Source: Nitrospirae bacterium MYbinv3 (GTDB taxonomy: Bacteria > Nitrospirota > Thermodesulfovibrionia > Thermodesulfovibrionales > Magnetobacteriaceae). Taken from it: 59,081 bases of DNA. A model generated the notes under the pieces. That model saw only the letters and a list, made by a program, of their open reading frames with translations, was not told the origin of the DNA and searched no databases. The DNA lies in assembly GCA_002753395.1 (NCBI GenBank), contig PEAB01000013.1:1-59081 (forward strand), read 5' to 3'. Position 1 is the stretch's first letter. Each line of letters opens with the position of its first letter. This document shows, piece by piece, positions 50,621 to 59,081 of the stretch. Both the position numbers and the translations under genes were made by a program.

Positions 50621-52927
50621 TTGAAAGAATTAAGATTTTGGATAGCACACATACCGCTGCTGGCCTTAACAGTATGTACACCCATACTGAACCTGGGTTT
50701 GCAGCCGTTGTATGCACAAGAGCAGCAGATAAAACCAACAATAGAGCAGCCTAACGAACCATTGATAAAGGCCATTGAGATCATTGGCATTAAGCGTATT
50801 GAGGAGGGGGCGGTGAAGACCAAACTCTCGCAGAAGATAAATCAACCCCTATCCAAGGCTGCTATAGACACAGATATAAAGACCATATACAAGATGGGAT
50901 ATTTTGATGACGTAAAGGTCGAGACTGAGTTTTATGAAGGGGGGCTCAAGGTCATCTACCGTGTGAAGGAAAAACCCACAATAGTAAAGATTAATTTCGA
51001 TGGCAACCTTGAGTTTAAGGACGATAAACTCAAGGAAAAGATAGCCGTTGTCAAAGGTTCAATTGCAGATACAGCCCTCATCCAGGATAACATACAAAAG
51101 CTCAAGACCTTCTACGAAGGGGAAGGCTATTACCTGTGCGAGATATTCCCGATACTTCATTACGTAAAGGATGACGAGGTCAACCTCACCTTAAAGATTA
51201 ATGAAGGCAAGAAGATAAAGATTAAACAGTTGCAGCTCAAAGGTAACAAGAACATATCCGACAGTAAGATAAAGAAGGTTTTAAACACATCCACTTGGTG
51301 GATATTTTCGTTCTTTACCGGCTCAGGGTATGTTAAAAAGGATATGTTGGAAGAAGACGTCAAGAGATTAAGCAACCTCTACCATGACCACGGCTACGTC
51401 AACGTTAAGGTGAGCGAGCCTAAAGTGCTTGTGGATGAGGAAAAGTCATCTATTACAGTTGTCTTTGAGGTAGAAGAGGGAGATAAATATAACCTTGCAA
51501 AGGTAGACATAGAGGGTTTTCACGCCTTTCCTGACACAGAGATAAAGAAGCTGATAACACTAAAGACAGGCGACGTGTTTAGTAAGAAGACCCTCACTAG
51601 CAACATCTCGGCAGTAGCAGATTATTATTCCGAGCGTGGCTATGCAGCTATAAATGTAACGCCTGAGGTAGTGCCTGACGCCGCAACCAAGACCGTCAGC
51701 GTATACTTGAAGGTAGAGGAAGGTAAGATATACAAGATAGGCAGGATAGAGGCATTTGGCAACACAAAAACCAGAGACAAGGTGATAAGGCGTGAGTTGA
51801 CGTTGGACGAGGGAGAGATGTTTAACAGTAAGAAACTGAAAAGAAGTTATCAGAACGTCAACAACCTTAATTTTTTTGAATCTGTCGATTTCACTCCAAG
51901 ACCTCAACCCGATACAGATATCGTGGACATTGATATAAAGGTCAAGGAGAAGTCAACAGGGTATATAAGTATAGGGGGTGGTTATAGCTCGATCGATAGT
52001 ATCATTGGCATGGTGCAGCTTACACAGGACAATCTGTTTGGATCTGGTCAGTATGCCAAGGTAAGCGCTGAAATCGGCGGAAAATCATCTCTTTATGAAA
52101 TAACCTACAAGGAGCCGTGGCTGTTTGACAAACCAGTAAGTCTTGCCGCAAGCATATATAAATTAGATCGCGTATATATAAAGTACAGCAGAAGGGCGGC
52201 TGGCACGGCAGTTGGCGTTGGCAAGAGGTTTGCGGAGTACTACGATCTCGGCGTCATGTACAGGTTTGAGGATGTAAATGTGTTTGACGTTAGTAGTGAT
52301 GCCCCCAAGATAGTCAAGGAACAGACGGGAAAGGCAACAACAAGCAGTATGACGCCAACACTGACAAGAGATACACGTGATAGTTATACTGATCCCACAG
52401 AGGGTTCTCGAAACTCTGTCTATTTTACATATGCTGGTTTGGGCGGGACAAATGCGTTTTACAAGGCGGGGGCGGATTCTTTGTGGTTCTTCCCGTTCAT
52501 TGGCCCTACGACTTTGTCGTTTCGTGGCAGATATGGCTATGGTTCAGGACTCTATGGTAAGAATTTGCCTATATATGAGAGATTTTACGTTGGCGGCATA
52601 AATACGATCAGGGGGCTCGCCTTTGGCGAGGCCGGCCCAAAGGACACTGATGGCACGTTTATTGGCGGAACAAGCCAGCTGCTGTTTAACGCTGAGTTTA
52701 TCTTCCCCATTGTTTCTGAGATAAAACTCAAGGGTGTTACGTTTTTTGATACCGGATCGTCCTTTGGAAACGGTGTTGAATTGACAGAGTTTAAATACAC
52801 ATCGGGAGCAGGCATAAGGTGGATCTCTCCGTTTGGTCCTATTCGTATAGAATATGGTTATAACTTGCACAGAAAGCAGGGTGAATCATCTGGAAGGATT
52901 GAGTTTTCATTTGGCAACTTCTTTTAG
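50621..52927 (+). CDS. bamA: Outer-membrane protein assembly factor BamA
   Basis: Core of the BAM complex that folds and inserts outer-membrane beta-barrels. The 768-aa protein has a signal sequence (ending PLYA, about residue 30). Five POTRA repeats follow (about 45-425; for example IKAIEIIGIKRIEEGAVKTKL and IYKIGRIEAFGNTKTRDKVIRREL). The Omp85 barrel contains ERFYVGGINTIRGLAFGEAGP, the conserved VRGF/Y-type motif here as IRGL. It closes with IRIEYGYNLHRKQGESSGRIEFSFGNFF, ending in the C-terminal Phe signal. The TTG start at 50621 is preceded by AAGGAG. First gene of the envelope operon. Confidence 0.96.
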   Translation: MKELRFWIAHIPLLALTVCTPILNLGLQPLYAQEQQIKPTIEQPNEPLIKAIEIIGIKRIEEGAVKTKLSQKINQPLSKAAIDTDIKTIYKMGYFDDVKVETEFYEGGLKVIYRVKEKPTIVKINFDGNLEFKDDKLKEKIAVVKGSIADTALIQDNIQKLKTFYEGEGYYLCEIFPILHYVKDDEVNLTLKINEGKKIKIKQLQLKGNKNISDSKIKKVLNTSTWWIFSFFTGSGYVKKDMLEEDVKRLSNLYHDHGYVNVKVSEPKVLVDEEKSSITVVFEVEEGDKYNLAKVDIEGFHAFPDTEIKKLITLKTGDVFSKKTLTSNISAVADYYSERGYAAINVTPEVVPDAATKTVSVYLKVEEGKIYKIGRIEAFGNTKTRDKVIRRELTLDEGEMFNSKKLKRSYQNVNNLNFFESVDFTPRPQPDTDIVDIDIKVKEKSTGYISIGGGYSSIDSIIGMVQLTQDNLFGSGQYAKVSAEIGGKSSLYEITYKEPWLFDKPVSLAASIYKLDRVYIKYSRRAAGTAVGVGKRFAEYYDLGVMYRFEDVNVFDVSSDAPKIVKEQTGKATTSSMTPTLTRDTRDSYTDPTEGSRNSVYFTYAGLGGTNAFYKAGADSLWFFPFIGPTTLSFRGRYGYGSGLYGKNLPIYERFYVGGINTIRGLAFGEAGPKDTDGTFIGGTSQLLFNAEFIFPIVSEIKLKGVTFFDTGSSFGNGVELTEFKYTSGAGIRWISPFGPIRIEYGYNLHRKQGESSGRIEFSFGNFF

Positions 52928-52969
52928 CAACCGTAGAGAGCGTGGATTATTATACAGTAGCATTCAATT

Positions 52970-52989
52970 TTGAACCTCTATAGGTTCAA
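52970..52989. other. Inverted repeat between bamA and ompH
   Basis: TTGAACCT-CTAT-AGGTTCAA, an 8-bp stem with a 4-nt loop, 20 nt before the next start codon. No T-run follows, so termination is unlikely. It could be an operator or mRNA-processing site. Confidence 0.4.
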
Positions 52990-53009
52990 ATTAAACAATA
53001 GGAGGATAT

Positions 53010-53534
53010 ATGAAAAGAGTTTCAGCCGTTTTTTTGACGGTAGTAGTGGTGATGTTGTTTAGTGTGTCAGTCATGGCTCAACAGCAGGGTAAGTTAGTGT
53101 TTGTGGACGTTCAAAAGGTCTTAAACGAATCAGAGCCAGGGAAGAAGGCAAAGTCGTCACTAGAGACATATGTTAAGTCTCATCAGGGCAAGATAGAAGA
53201 AAAAGAAAAGGCCATCGATAAACTCAAAGAAGAATTAGATAAGAAAGGAACAGCCCTCTCAGATGATGCTAAGAAAAAGAAGCAAGATGAGATCCAGGCC
53301 ATGACGCGAGATCTCAAACGTATGGCCGCAGATGCTCAGGAAGAAATAAGGAAGAAAGAGACAGAGCTCACAAAAGATGTCTTTAAAGACATTAGAGACG
53401 TGATCAACAACGTCGGCAGAGAGGAAGGTTATTCGGCGATACTGGATAGTACAGTGTTACTTTACTCCGTTGACAACGTCGACGTTACAGAAAAGGTCGT
53501 TAAGAAATACAACGAATTGGGTAAAAAAAAGTAA
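53010..53534 (+). CDS. OmpH/Skp-family periplasmic chaperone
   Basis: Skp-like chaperone that escorts unfolded outer-membrane proteins to BAM. The 174-aa protein has a signal peptide (MKRVSAVFLTVVVVMLFSVSVMAQ), the start of the body GKLVFVDVQKVLNESEPGKKAKSSLE and a long charged coiled-coil tentacle (about 55-130). The closing segment EEGYSAILDSTVLLYSVDNVDVTEKVVKKYNEL is typical of OmpH. AGGAGGATAT precedes the ATG. Located between bamA and lpxD, as in many Gram-negative bacteria. Confidence 0.92.
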   Translation: MKRVSAVFLTVVVVMLFSVSVMAQQQGKLVFVDVQKVLNESEPGKKAKSSLETYVKSHQGKIEEKEKAIDKLKEELDKKGTALSDDAKKKKQDEIQAMTRDLKRMAADAQEEIRKKETELTKDVFKDIRDVINNVGREEGYSAILDSTVLLYSVDNVDVTEKVVKKYNELGKKK

Positions 53535-53730
53535 CTCCATTAAAAAAATAGCAATTACCATCAGTGGCCGTAGTAGGCGGACTGATCAATTTGACATGAT
53601 ACTTAAGTTTTAATTGACAGTCCCTTACGGTGTAAATCAAGCAATCAATATTTAGATGTGGGACTGCTTAGTTAAACAATAGGGTAATTAAAGAGATTAA
53701 AACTAAACTAACAACAATAAAGAGATTATA

Positions 53731-54741
53731 ATGAAATTGGGAGAGATAACCAACCTGCTTGACGGCATCCTCAAGGGAGACCCTGAGATGCTAATTGATG
53801 GGGCTTATGGCATCAAAGAGGCAGCAGAGGGACATGTAACAGTATATAAAGGCTATAAACCGCTCGATGATCTTACAGCCTCAGCGGCCTCAGCGGTGAT
53901 AGTAAAAGAAGAGCTGGCAGGACTTGATAAGGCACAGATTATCGTTAGCAATCCGTCTCTGGCCTTTGGTAAGCTCTGTCTGCTATTTTATGGCAGGCCG
54001 TTTAATCCTAAGGGGATAATGCCAGGGGCTAATGTAGCCGAAGGTGTGTGTATCTCAAACAACGTAAGTGTCTACCCTGGCGTTTATATTGACCACGGTG
54101 CAACAGTAGGGGATGGCACAACCATTTACCCTGGTGTATACATAGGCGAAAACTCAGAGATAGGCAAAGATTGCATAATACACGCAAACGTGACTATACG
54201 TGAAGACAGCCGGATAGGTAATCGTGTAATAATACAACCTGGAGCGGTCATAGGTTCTGATGGTTTCGGGTACGAGTTTGAAAATGGCAGGCACTTTAAA
54301 ATACCGCAGGTTGGCAGGGTCGTCATAGAGGATGACGTTGAAGTCGGTGCCAACGTTACAATAGACAGGGCAACCAGTGGTGTTACACTTATCGGTGCCG
54401 GTACAAAGATAGACAATATGGTACAGATTGCGCATAACGTTAAAATAGGCAAACACTCCCTGATCGTGGCCCAAACCGGTATAGCGGGCAGCAGCGAAAT
54501 TGGCGACTACGTAGTGCTTGCAGGGCAGGTGGGGGTGTCAGACCACACGATGATTGAATCGGGGACACAAATAGGTGCTCAGTCTGGCGTTATGGGTAAG
54601 GTTAAAAAGGGGGCCTATATGGGCTCACCAGCAATGCCTCACTTGCAATATAAGCGATCATACGTATTGTTCAAACGGCTACCGGAGCTTAACGATAGAC
54701 TGCAAGAGCTTGAAAAATGGGTTTTTAGAGATAATAAATAA
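53731..54741 (+). CDS. lpxD: UDP-3-O-acylglucosamine N-acyltransferase LpxD
   Basis: Third step of lipid A synthesis: adds a 3-hydroxyacyl chain to the 2-amine of UDP-3-O-acyl-GlcN. The 336-aa protein has the N-terminal uridine-binding domain (residues 1-100). A left-handed beta-helix of hexapeptide repeats follows (about 100-285), including [29 protein letters not shown] and the active-site region [18 protein letters not shown] (catalytic His). The C-terminal helix ends in [15 protein letters not shown]. The repeat count and length are normal. Confidence 0.96.
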   Translation: MKLGEITNLLDGILKGDPEMLIDGAYGIKEAAEGHVTVYKGYKPLDDLTASAASAVIVKEELAGLDKAQIIVSNPSLAFGKLCLLFYGRPFNPKGIMPGANVAEGVCISNNVSVYPGVYIDHGATVGDGTTIYPGVYIGENSEIGKDCIIHANVTIREDSRIGNRVIIQPGAVIGSDGFGYEFENGRHFKIPQVGRVVIEDDVEVGANVTIDRATSGVTLIGAGTKIDNMVQIAHNVKIGKHSLIVAQTGIAGSSEIGDYVVLAGQVGVSDHTMIESGTQIGAQSGVMGKVKKGAYMGSPAMPHLQYKRSYVLFKRLPELNDRLQELEKWVFRDNK

Positions 54742-54796
54742 ACTGTTCTAAAATAATTTAGCGACCACTTCTACGGTCACTAAGGAGGCATAGACA

Positions 54797-55228
54797 ATGA
54801 TAGACATATCAGGGATAATAAACACTTTACCTCACAGGTATCCTTTTCTGATGGTGGATCGGGTAGTAGAACTCGTATCAGGGGAGAGTGCAAAGGGGAT
54901 AAAGAACGTGACGATAAATGAACCTTTTTTTCAGGGGCATTTTCCAGATAACCCTGTAATGCCTGGTGTATTGATAATAGAGGCATTGGCACAACTGTCT
55001 GGTATTTTAGCATTCCAGTCAGGGGTAAAGGGCAATACTGTGTACTTCATGAGCATAGAAAAAGCAAAGTTCAGAAGGCCAGTTGTACCAGGGGATCAGT
55101 TAGTACTCGATATAAAGGTAACACATAAAAGAGGTAACGTTTGGAAGTTTACCGGCAAGGCCATTGTGGCGGAGATGGTTGCTTCTGAGGCTGAATTTAC
55201 TGCTATGGTTACACAGCGGGAGTTATAA
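54797..55228 (+). CDS. fabZ: 3-hydroxyacyl-ACP dehydratase FabZ
   Basis: Dehydrates 3-hydroxyacyl-ACP in fatty acid elongation and so competes with LpxA/LpxD for hydroxyacyl-ACP. The 143-aa hotdog-fold protein shows LPHRYPFLMVDRVVEL (catalytic His) and FFQGHFPDNPVMPGVLIIEALAQ (catalytic Glu later in the same block). AAGGAGG precedes the ATG. It lies between lpxD and lpxA, the classic order, with 2 nt to lpxA. Confidence 0.97.
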   Translation: MIDISGIINTLPHRYPFLMVDRVVELVSGESAKGIKNVTINEPFFQGHFPDNPVMPGVLIIEALAQLSGILAFQSGVKGNTVYFMSIEKAKFRRPVVPGDQLVLDIKVTHKRGNVWKFTGKAIVAEMVASEAEFTAMVTQREL

Positions 55229-55230
55229 AG

Positions 55231-56016
55231 ATGCAGGCAAAGATACATCCAACAGCCATTATTGGCAGCGGCGTGGAGATAGGCGAAGATACGGAGATTG
55301 GCCCCTACTGTATAATTGGAAACGGGGTCAAAATCAATAGAGGCACGAGACTGCTCTCTAACGTAATATTAGAAGGAGATCTGGAATTAGGTCACAATTG
55401 CACCGTACATCCGTTTACTAGCATAGGTTTTACACCACAAGACCTGAAATACGACGGCAGGCAAACCTCAGTTAAGATCGGTAACGACAATGTCATCAGA
55501 GAGTATGTGACGATTCACAGGGCGTCTATTCACGGAGATGGGACAACTGTCATTGGAAACGGAAACTTTATTATGGCCTACGTTCATATAGCACATGACT
55601 GCAAGGTTGGCAACAGCATCGTTATGGCCAACGCCGCCACACTGGCAGGGCACGTCGAGATAGAAGATTATGCCGTGATTGGCGGCATTGTAGCCATACA
55701 TCAATTTACTCGGATAGGGGCTTATGCTATGGTTGGCGGTTTCAGCGGTGTAGGCCAAGATGTACCGCCTTTTACAATAGCATCGGGACCAAGAGCCAGG
55801 TTGTTTGGCCTAAACCTTATTGGCCTAAAGAGAAATGGGTTCTCGGATGACGCAATACAGAGGCTGAAAGATGCCTATAAGATACTGTTTAGAGATAAGT
55901 TGACCTTAACTGAGGCACTGCGTAAGTTAGAAGATGAGATGGAGATGACCCAAGAGATAAAAACTCTGGTTGAGTTTATAGCAAAAAACAAGAGGGGCAT
56001 ATGTCGGCAGACGTAA
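55231..56016 (+). CDS. lpxA: UDP-N-acetylglucosamine acyltransferase LpxA
   Basis: First step of lipid A synthesis: 3-hydroxyacyl-ACP to the 3-OH of UDP-GlcNAc. The 261-aa protein starts MQAKIHPTAIIGSGVEIGEDTEIGPYCIIG and is built of hexapeptide repeats. It contains IREYVTIHRASIHGDGTTVIGNGNFIMAYVHIAHDCKVGN (catalytic His in IAHDC region) and IGGIVAIHQFTRIGAYAMVGG. The C-terminal helical part (NGFSDDAIQRLKDAYKILF) is typical. The end overlaps lpxI by 16 nt. Confidence 0.97.
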   Translation: MQAKIHPTAIIGSGVEIGEDTEIGPYCIIGNGVKINRGTRLLSNVILEGDLELGHNCTVHPFTSIGFTPQDLKYDGRQTSVKIGNDNVIREYVTIHRASIHGDGTTVIGNGNFIMAYVHIAHDCKVGNSIVMANAATLAGHVEIEDYAVIGGIVAIHQFTRIGAYAMVGGFSGVGQDVPPFTIASGPRARLFGLNLIGLKRNGFSDDAIQRLKDAYKILFRDKLTLTEALRKLEDEMEMTQEIKTLVEFIAKNKRGICRQT

Positions 56017-56822
56017 CAAAGATATTAGGTCTGATAGCAGGACAGGGGGAGTTGCCATTTGCCATTGCCGATGAGGCACACCAGCAGGGTTTTAAGGTCA
56101 TAGCTATAGGGCTTGACTCACTCTGTGACGAGAGACTTAAGGACCATGTAGATGAGTTTAAGACCATAAGCGTTGGAAAACTTGGCTCCATCATAAGCGC
56201 TCTAAAGAAGGCACACGTAACTGAGGCGGTAATGGGTGGAAAGGTACCTAAGGCCCTTGTGTATAAGAGTAAGATCGTCCCTGACCTAAAAACGGTTGGG
56301 TTGATGATGAGATTAAAAGATAAAAGTGACGACTCCATAATGCTTGCCGTAACCGAGGAGTTTATCAAGGAAGGCATAAATATGCGTAACGTAACCGAGT
56401 TTACGGTTAAGCTCTTGACCCCCTCTGGTGTACTAACCAAAAAGGGGTTGTCAAAGCAAGAAGAAAAGGACATAAATTTTGGCTTTCGGATAGCAAAAGA
56501 AATCGGAAGACTCGACATCGGTCAGACGGTGATCATCAAGGACAGCGCAGTGATAGCCGTTGAGGCAATCGAGGGCACCGACAGCGCCATACACCGAGGG
56601 GGAGAGTTAGCAGGAGAGGGGGTCATCGTTATAAAGGTCAGTAAACCTGCACAGGACAAACGCTTTGATTACCCCGCCGCAGGTCTTCAAACCCTCAAGA
56701 CCATGACAGAGGTCAAGGCAAGGGTGCTTGCCCTTGAGGCCGAAAACACCCTGATGCTGGATAAAGCAAACATGCTAAACGCCGCCAACATCTCAGGCAT
56801 CACGATTGTTGGCATAAAATAA
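56001..56822 (+). CDS. lpxI: UDP-2,3-diacylglucosamine pyrophosphatase LpxI
   Basis: Hydrolyses UDP-2,3-diacylglucosamine to lipid X and UMP, the LpxH-independent route for the fourth lipid A step. The 273-aa protein is recognised by LGLIAGQGELPFAIADEAHQQGFKVIAI (N-terminal domain). The DUF1009 C-terminal segment includes GQTVIIKDSAVIAVEAIEGTDSAIHRGG and FDYPAAGLQTLKTM, which carry the conserved acidic residues. Overlap with lpxA (16 nt) shows it belongs to this operon. Confidence 0.94.
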   Translation: MSADVTKILGLIAGQGELPFAIADEAHQQGFKVIAIGLDSLCDERLKDHVDEFKTISVGKLGSIISALKKAHVTEAVMGGKVPKALVYKSKIVPDLKTVGLMMRLKDKSDDSIMLAVTEEFIKEGINMRNVTEFTVKLLTPSGVLTKKGLSKQEEKDINFGFRIAKEIGRLDIGQTVIIKDSAVIAVEAIEGTDSAIHRGGELAGEGVIVIKVSKPAQDKRFDYPAAGLQTLKTMTEVKARVLALEAENTLMLDKANMLNAANISGITIVGIK

Positions 56823-56825
56823 ACG

Positions 56826-57734
56826 TTGCAAACAAGCAAAGACATTCAACCTCTTGTCAGTGTTGTAATGTTATGTTACAACCGCCGGGAGGACGCACGC
56901 GAGGGGCTCATACGCCTAACCACACAGTCATACAAGAACCTCGACATAGTGGTCGTGGACAACTGCTCCACAGACGGTACAGCAGAGATGGTACATGGAT
57001 TGAACAACCCCTGCATAAGACTCATAAGGATGCCTAAGAACCTAGGCGTAGATGCCTACAACGAGGGGTTTAGGAACAGTAAGGGCGATTTCGTGGTTAT
57101 CCTGGACGATGACAGCTTTCCCTCCGAGGGCAGCATTGAGAGGATGGTCGAGAAGTTTCAGGCTAATCCGGCCCTTGGCATCGTCGCCTTCGACGTTAGG
57201 GATTATGCCCAGTACAGCAGCGTGTGCTCTGACAAGGAAGTCACAGACAAGAAGGCCCCATCAAGTACATACATCATGTCCTTTAACGGCGCAGGGGCCG
57301 GCGTCAGGAAAGAGATACTTGATAAGCTCGGCGGCTACCCAGGCGAGTTCTTCCTGTATGTCAACGAACTCGACTTATCCTTCAGGGTATGGGACAACGG
57401 CTACAAGGTAGAATCCTTCCCCGACGTGGTAGCCTATCACAAGAGCTCTCCCGTAAACAGGTTGTCTGAGAGGGCGCCGTTTTATTACACACGTAATACG
57501 TTCTGGTTGACTTGGAAGCACTATCCCTTCGATCTGATGTTTAAGGTAACTGTTTTACTCATCTACTACGTCTTTTATCATACATTAGAGCAGTCTACGA
57601 CCATTTATCTGAGGGCATTTGGTGGTGCCATCTCTGATCTTAAGCATATACAAAAGAGACGTAAGCCGGTAAAAAGAGAAATCGCCCTTAGGATGCGAGT
57701 ACCACTAAGGCTGCCCTTCACCATGTATCGTTGA
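56826..57734 (+). CDS. Family 2 glycosyltransferase
   Basis: A 302-aa GT-A fold enzyme that would use a nucleotide sugar. It starts PLVSVVMLCYNRREDAREGL, with LDIVVVDNCSTDGTAEMV, the DXD-type FVVILDDDSFPSEG and MSFNGAGAGVRKEILDKLGGYPGEFFLYVNELDLSFRVWDNGYKV (acceptor-side E-D motif). It follows lpxI by 3 nt with a TTG start, so it may decorate LPS core or another envelope glycan (inference from context). A hydrophobic stretch (about 238-255) suggests membrane association. Confidence 0.88.
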   Translation: MQTSKDIQPLVSVVMLCYNRREDAREGLIRLTTQSYKNLDIVVVDNCSTDGTAEMVHGLNNPCIRLIRMPKNLGVDAYNEGFRNSKGDFVVILDDDSFPSEGSIERMVEKFQANPALGIVAFDVRDYAQYSSVCSDKEVTDKKAPSSTYIMSFNGAGAGVRKEILDKLGGYPGEFFLYVNELDLSFRVWDNGYKVESFPDVVAYHKSSPVNRLSERAPFYYTRNTFWLTWKHYPFDLMFKVTVLLIYYVFYHTLEQSTTIYLRAFGGAISDLKHIQKRRKPVKREIALRMRVPLRLPFTMYR

Positions 57735-57795
57735 TGGAGAGAGGAGAGAAAGCTCTGCTCAGAGTTCAAGGGATTGACATAAAGGGGGTCCATAA

Positions 57796-57918
57796 GGGTG
57801 CATAAGAAAGTCGTGGGTTTTGTCAAAGAAGGGGAGGCACTGCCTCTCCTCAGACCCCTCCGCAAGGGGACCAGTCCCCTTGACCCCATTAAACTCCCCA
57901 TGAATTTATTATGCACCC
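57796..57918. mobile_element. MITE-like element with GGGTGCATAA ends
   Basis: Ends GGGTGCATAAGAAA (57796-57809) and TTATTATGCACCC (57906-57918), 123 bp, with an inverted copy of the GC-rich repeat (57825-57890) inside. It lies 46 bp before a second Rpn gene. Confidence 0.65.
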
Positions 57919-57964
57919 ACCTAAAGGGGATCCTAATTTAATAGTATACATGGTAAAATAAAAT

Positions 57965-58969
57965 ATGCGGTTTGTAGATGTACGTAGTGACATAGCGTTT
58001 AAGAAGGTCTTTGGCAATGAGAACAAGAAGGAAATCCTGATTTCCTTCTTAAATGCGGTATTAGACCTCAGCGGTGATCGAGCGATAGACGATATTACGT
58101 TATTGAATCCCTATCAGGCACCAAGGATTGAGGGATTAAAGGAGACTGTATTAGATATACAGGCTGTTGACAGGAGAAAGATAACATTTATAGTAGAGAT
58201 CCAGATTCAGAGGCAAAGGGGGTTTGGCAAACGGGTATTGTATTACACAAGCAAGGCCTATGTTGCGCAGTTAGAGAAGGGAGCTGACTATCCCAAGTTA
58301 AACCAGGTTATATACATAGGAATATTGGACTTTATTAATTTTGAAGGTGATGGATATCTGACAAGACATCTCATACTCAATACAAATACGCTTAAACAAG
58401 AGTTGACCGACTTAGAGTTTAATTTTATAGAGCTTCCCAAGTTTACCAAACAGGAGGGTGAATTAGAGAGCATTGTAGATAAGTGGATACATTTTATTAA
58501 GAATGCTGAAGATCTGAGGATTGTGCCTAAGTATGCTGATTTTGTAGAGATAAGAGAGGCGTATGATATAGCAAATAAGATGCAGTGGAGCAAGGAAGAG
58601 CTTGACGTCTACGATTATTGGCTGATGAGATTACAGGATGAGAGGGGTGCAAGAGAGTATGCACTTGAAGAGGGGCTGCGCGAGGGATTTAGCAAAGGAG
58701 AACGTAAGGGATTTATCGAAGGGGAGCGAAAGGGGATGCTCGAAGGAAAGCTCGAAGGAAAGCTCGAAGGTTTGATAGAAGGAGAACGAAAGGGATTACT
58801 GGAAGGTATTGAGGGGATGCTTGAGATCAAGCATGGAGATAAAGGGCTTGAGCTTATGAGTATTGTTAGAACCCTTGGAAGTAAAGAAAAGTTAGAGGAA
58901 TTTAAAGAGCAGATAAAGAGGTCTATCTCAGTTGATGATCTCATTAAAGCACTCAAAGAAGAAAGATAA
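57965..58969 (+). CDS. Rpn-family recombination-promoting nuclease / PD-(D/E)XK transposase-like protein (second copy)
   Basis: A 334-aa paralogue of the protein at 6144. It begins MRFVDVRSDIAFKKVFGNENKKE, shows the catalytic segments VLDIQA and FIVEIQIQRQRGFGKRVLYYTSKAYVAQL, and continues in the same domain order. The C-terminal region is longer than in the first copy because of short tandem repeats (ERKGFIEGERKGMLEG, KLEGKLEGLIEG) at DNA positions about 58690-58805. Intact frame. Adjacent MITE-like element and end-of-gene repeat suggest a repeat-rich landing site. Confidence 0.9.
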   Translation: MRFVDVRSDIAFKKVFGNENKKEILISFLNAVLDLSGDRAIDDITLLNPYQAPRIEGLKETVLDIQAVDRRKITFIVEIQIQRQRGFGKRVLYYTSKAYVAQLEKGADYPKLNQVIYIGILDFINFEGDGYLTRHLILNTNTLKQELTDLEFNFIELPKFTKQEGELESIVDKWIHFIKNAEDLRIVPKYADFVEIREAYDIANKMQWSKEELDVYDYWLMRLQDERGAREYALEEGLREGFSKGERKGFIEGERKGMLEGKLEGKLEGLIEGERKGLLEGIEGMLEIKHGDKGLELMSIVRTLGSKEKLEEFKEQIKRSISVDDLIKALKEER

Positions 58970-58975
58970 TCTATG

Positions 58976-59020
58976 CAGCGATTCTCAGTGAAAACATTGT
59001 TCGGCTTTATATGAGGTTAT
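58976..59020 (+). repeat. Dispersed repeat after gene end (second copy)
   Basis: About 45 nt aligned with 16909-16960, beginning CAGCGATTCTCAGTGAAAA (two changes from the first copy), 7 nt after the Rpn stop codon. The last 60 nt of the window show no other feature. Confidence 0.5.
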
Positions 59021-59081
59021 TCAAAGAGCGTAAAAGAAATTTTTCGCGATGTTCCTCCTGAGTACAGCCAATGTTTGTTGT

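Overview
The window looks like chromosome of a Gram-negative, anaerobically respiring bacterium. It encodes lipid A and outer-membrane assembly (bamA, an ompH/skp-like gene, lpxD, fabZ, lpxA, lpxI, lolA) and a large periplasmic and membrane electron-transfer region around nitrous oxide reductase. Gene style, the many c-type cytochromes, a CydA-like protein without CydB, Rpn-family nuclease genes and heavily repeat-laden intergenic DNA suggest Nitrospirota (Thermodesulfovibrionia or magnetotactic relatives). That placement is an inference from gene content; no search was possible.

Layout. 0.3-1.7 kb: histidine kinase and response regulator pair. 2.2-3.0 kb: ssrA (tmRNA) directly after smpB, both on the minus strand. 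3.4-8.7 kb: tripartite efflux system (TolC, EmrA, EmrB) with an Rpn nuclease gene inserted between emrA and emrB. 8.7-9.9 kb: UMF1-type MFS protein. 10.2-13.3 kb: argH, an LptM-like small lipoprotein, ruvC and a TIGR02757 gene. 13.4-17.5 kb: DUF2142 membrane protein, FAD-dependent oxidoreductase and a heptad-repeat membrane protein. 17.6-25.1 kb, minus strand: ferredoxin-ASKHA (RACo-like) protein, K+ channel, PIG-L deacetylase, orphan HicB-like protein, tsaD, lolA and an undecaprenyl-phosphate sugar transferase. 25.3-32.8 kb: YdcF-like protein, bcp, an NtrB/NtrC-type pair, small membrane proteins, bestrophin and a PRTase-like protein.

32.8-50.0 kb is one long minus-strand block built around denitrification: diheme cytochrome c, nosZ, a secreted FMN-domain NosR-like protein, a polyferredoxin-NosD fusion, nosF and nosY. 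It continues with a carboxypeptidase-regulatory/DUF1573 protein, a transglutaminase-like protein, a TlpA-like redoxin, a paralogous regulatory-domain protein, a CydA-like membrane protein, three more c-type cytochromes and nosL. The likely job is N2O respiration, copper-centre maturation and quinol-to-periplasm electron transfer. The most striking observation is an in-frame TGA in the DUF1573 domain, at the place of a conserved cysteine. It sits in a U-x-x-C context and is followed 24 nt later by a hairpin loop that fits the bacterial SECIS consensus. The reading frame then continues to 3 nt before the next gene. This is a candidate new selenoprotein.

50.6-57.7 kb, plus strand, is a conserved envelope operon (bamA, ompH/skp, lpxD, fabZ, lpxA, lpxI, GT2), followed by a MITE-like element and a second Rpn gene.

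Intergenic DNA is occupied by at least four small repeat families: dRS3-like hairpins, a GC-rich GGGGTCAAGGGGAC repeat that enters gene ends, a GGGTGCATAAGAAA-ended element and a GTCTGAAC-ended element. One locus (15.0-15.4 kb) shows three levels of nesting, and a related uninterrupted copy lies at 1.75 kb. I saw no CRISPR array, rRNA or tRNA gene.
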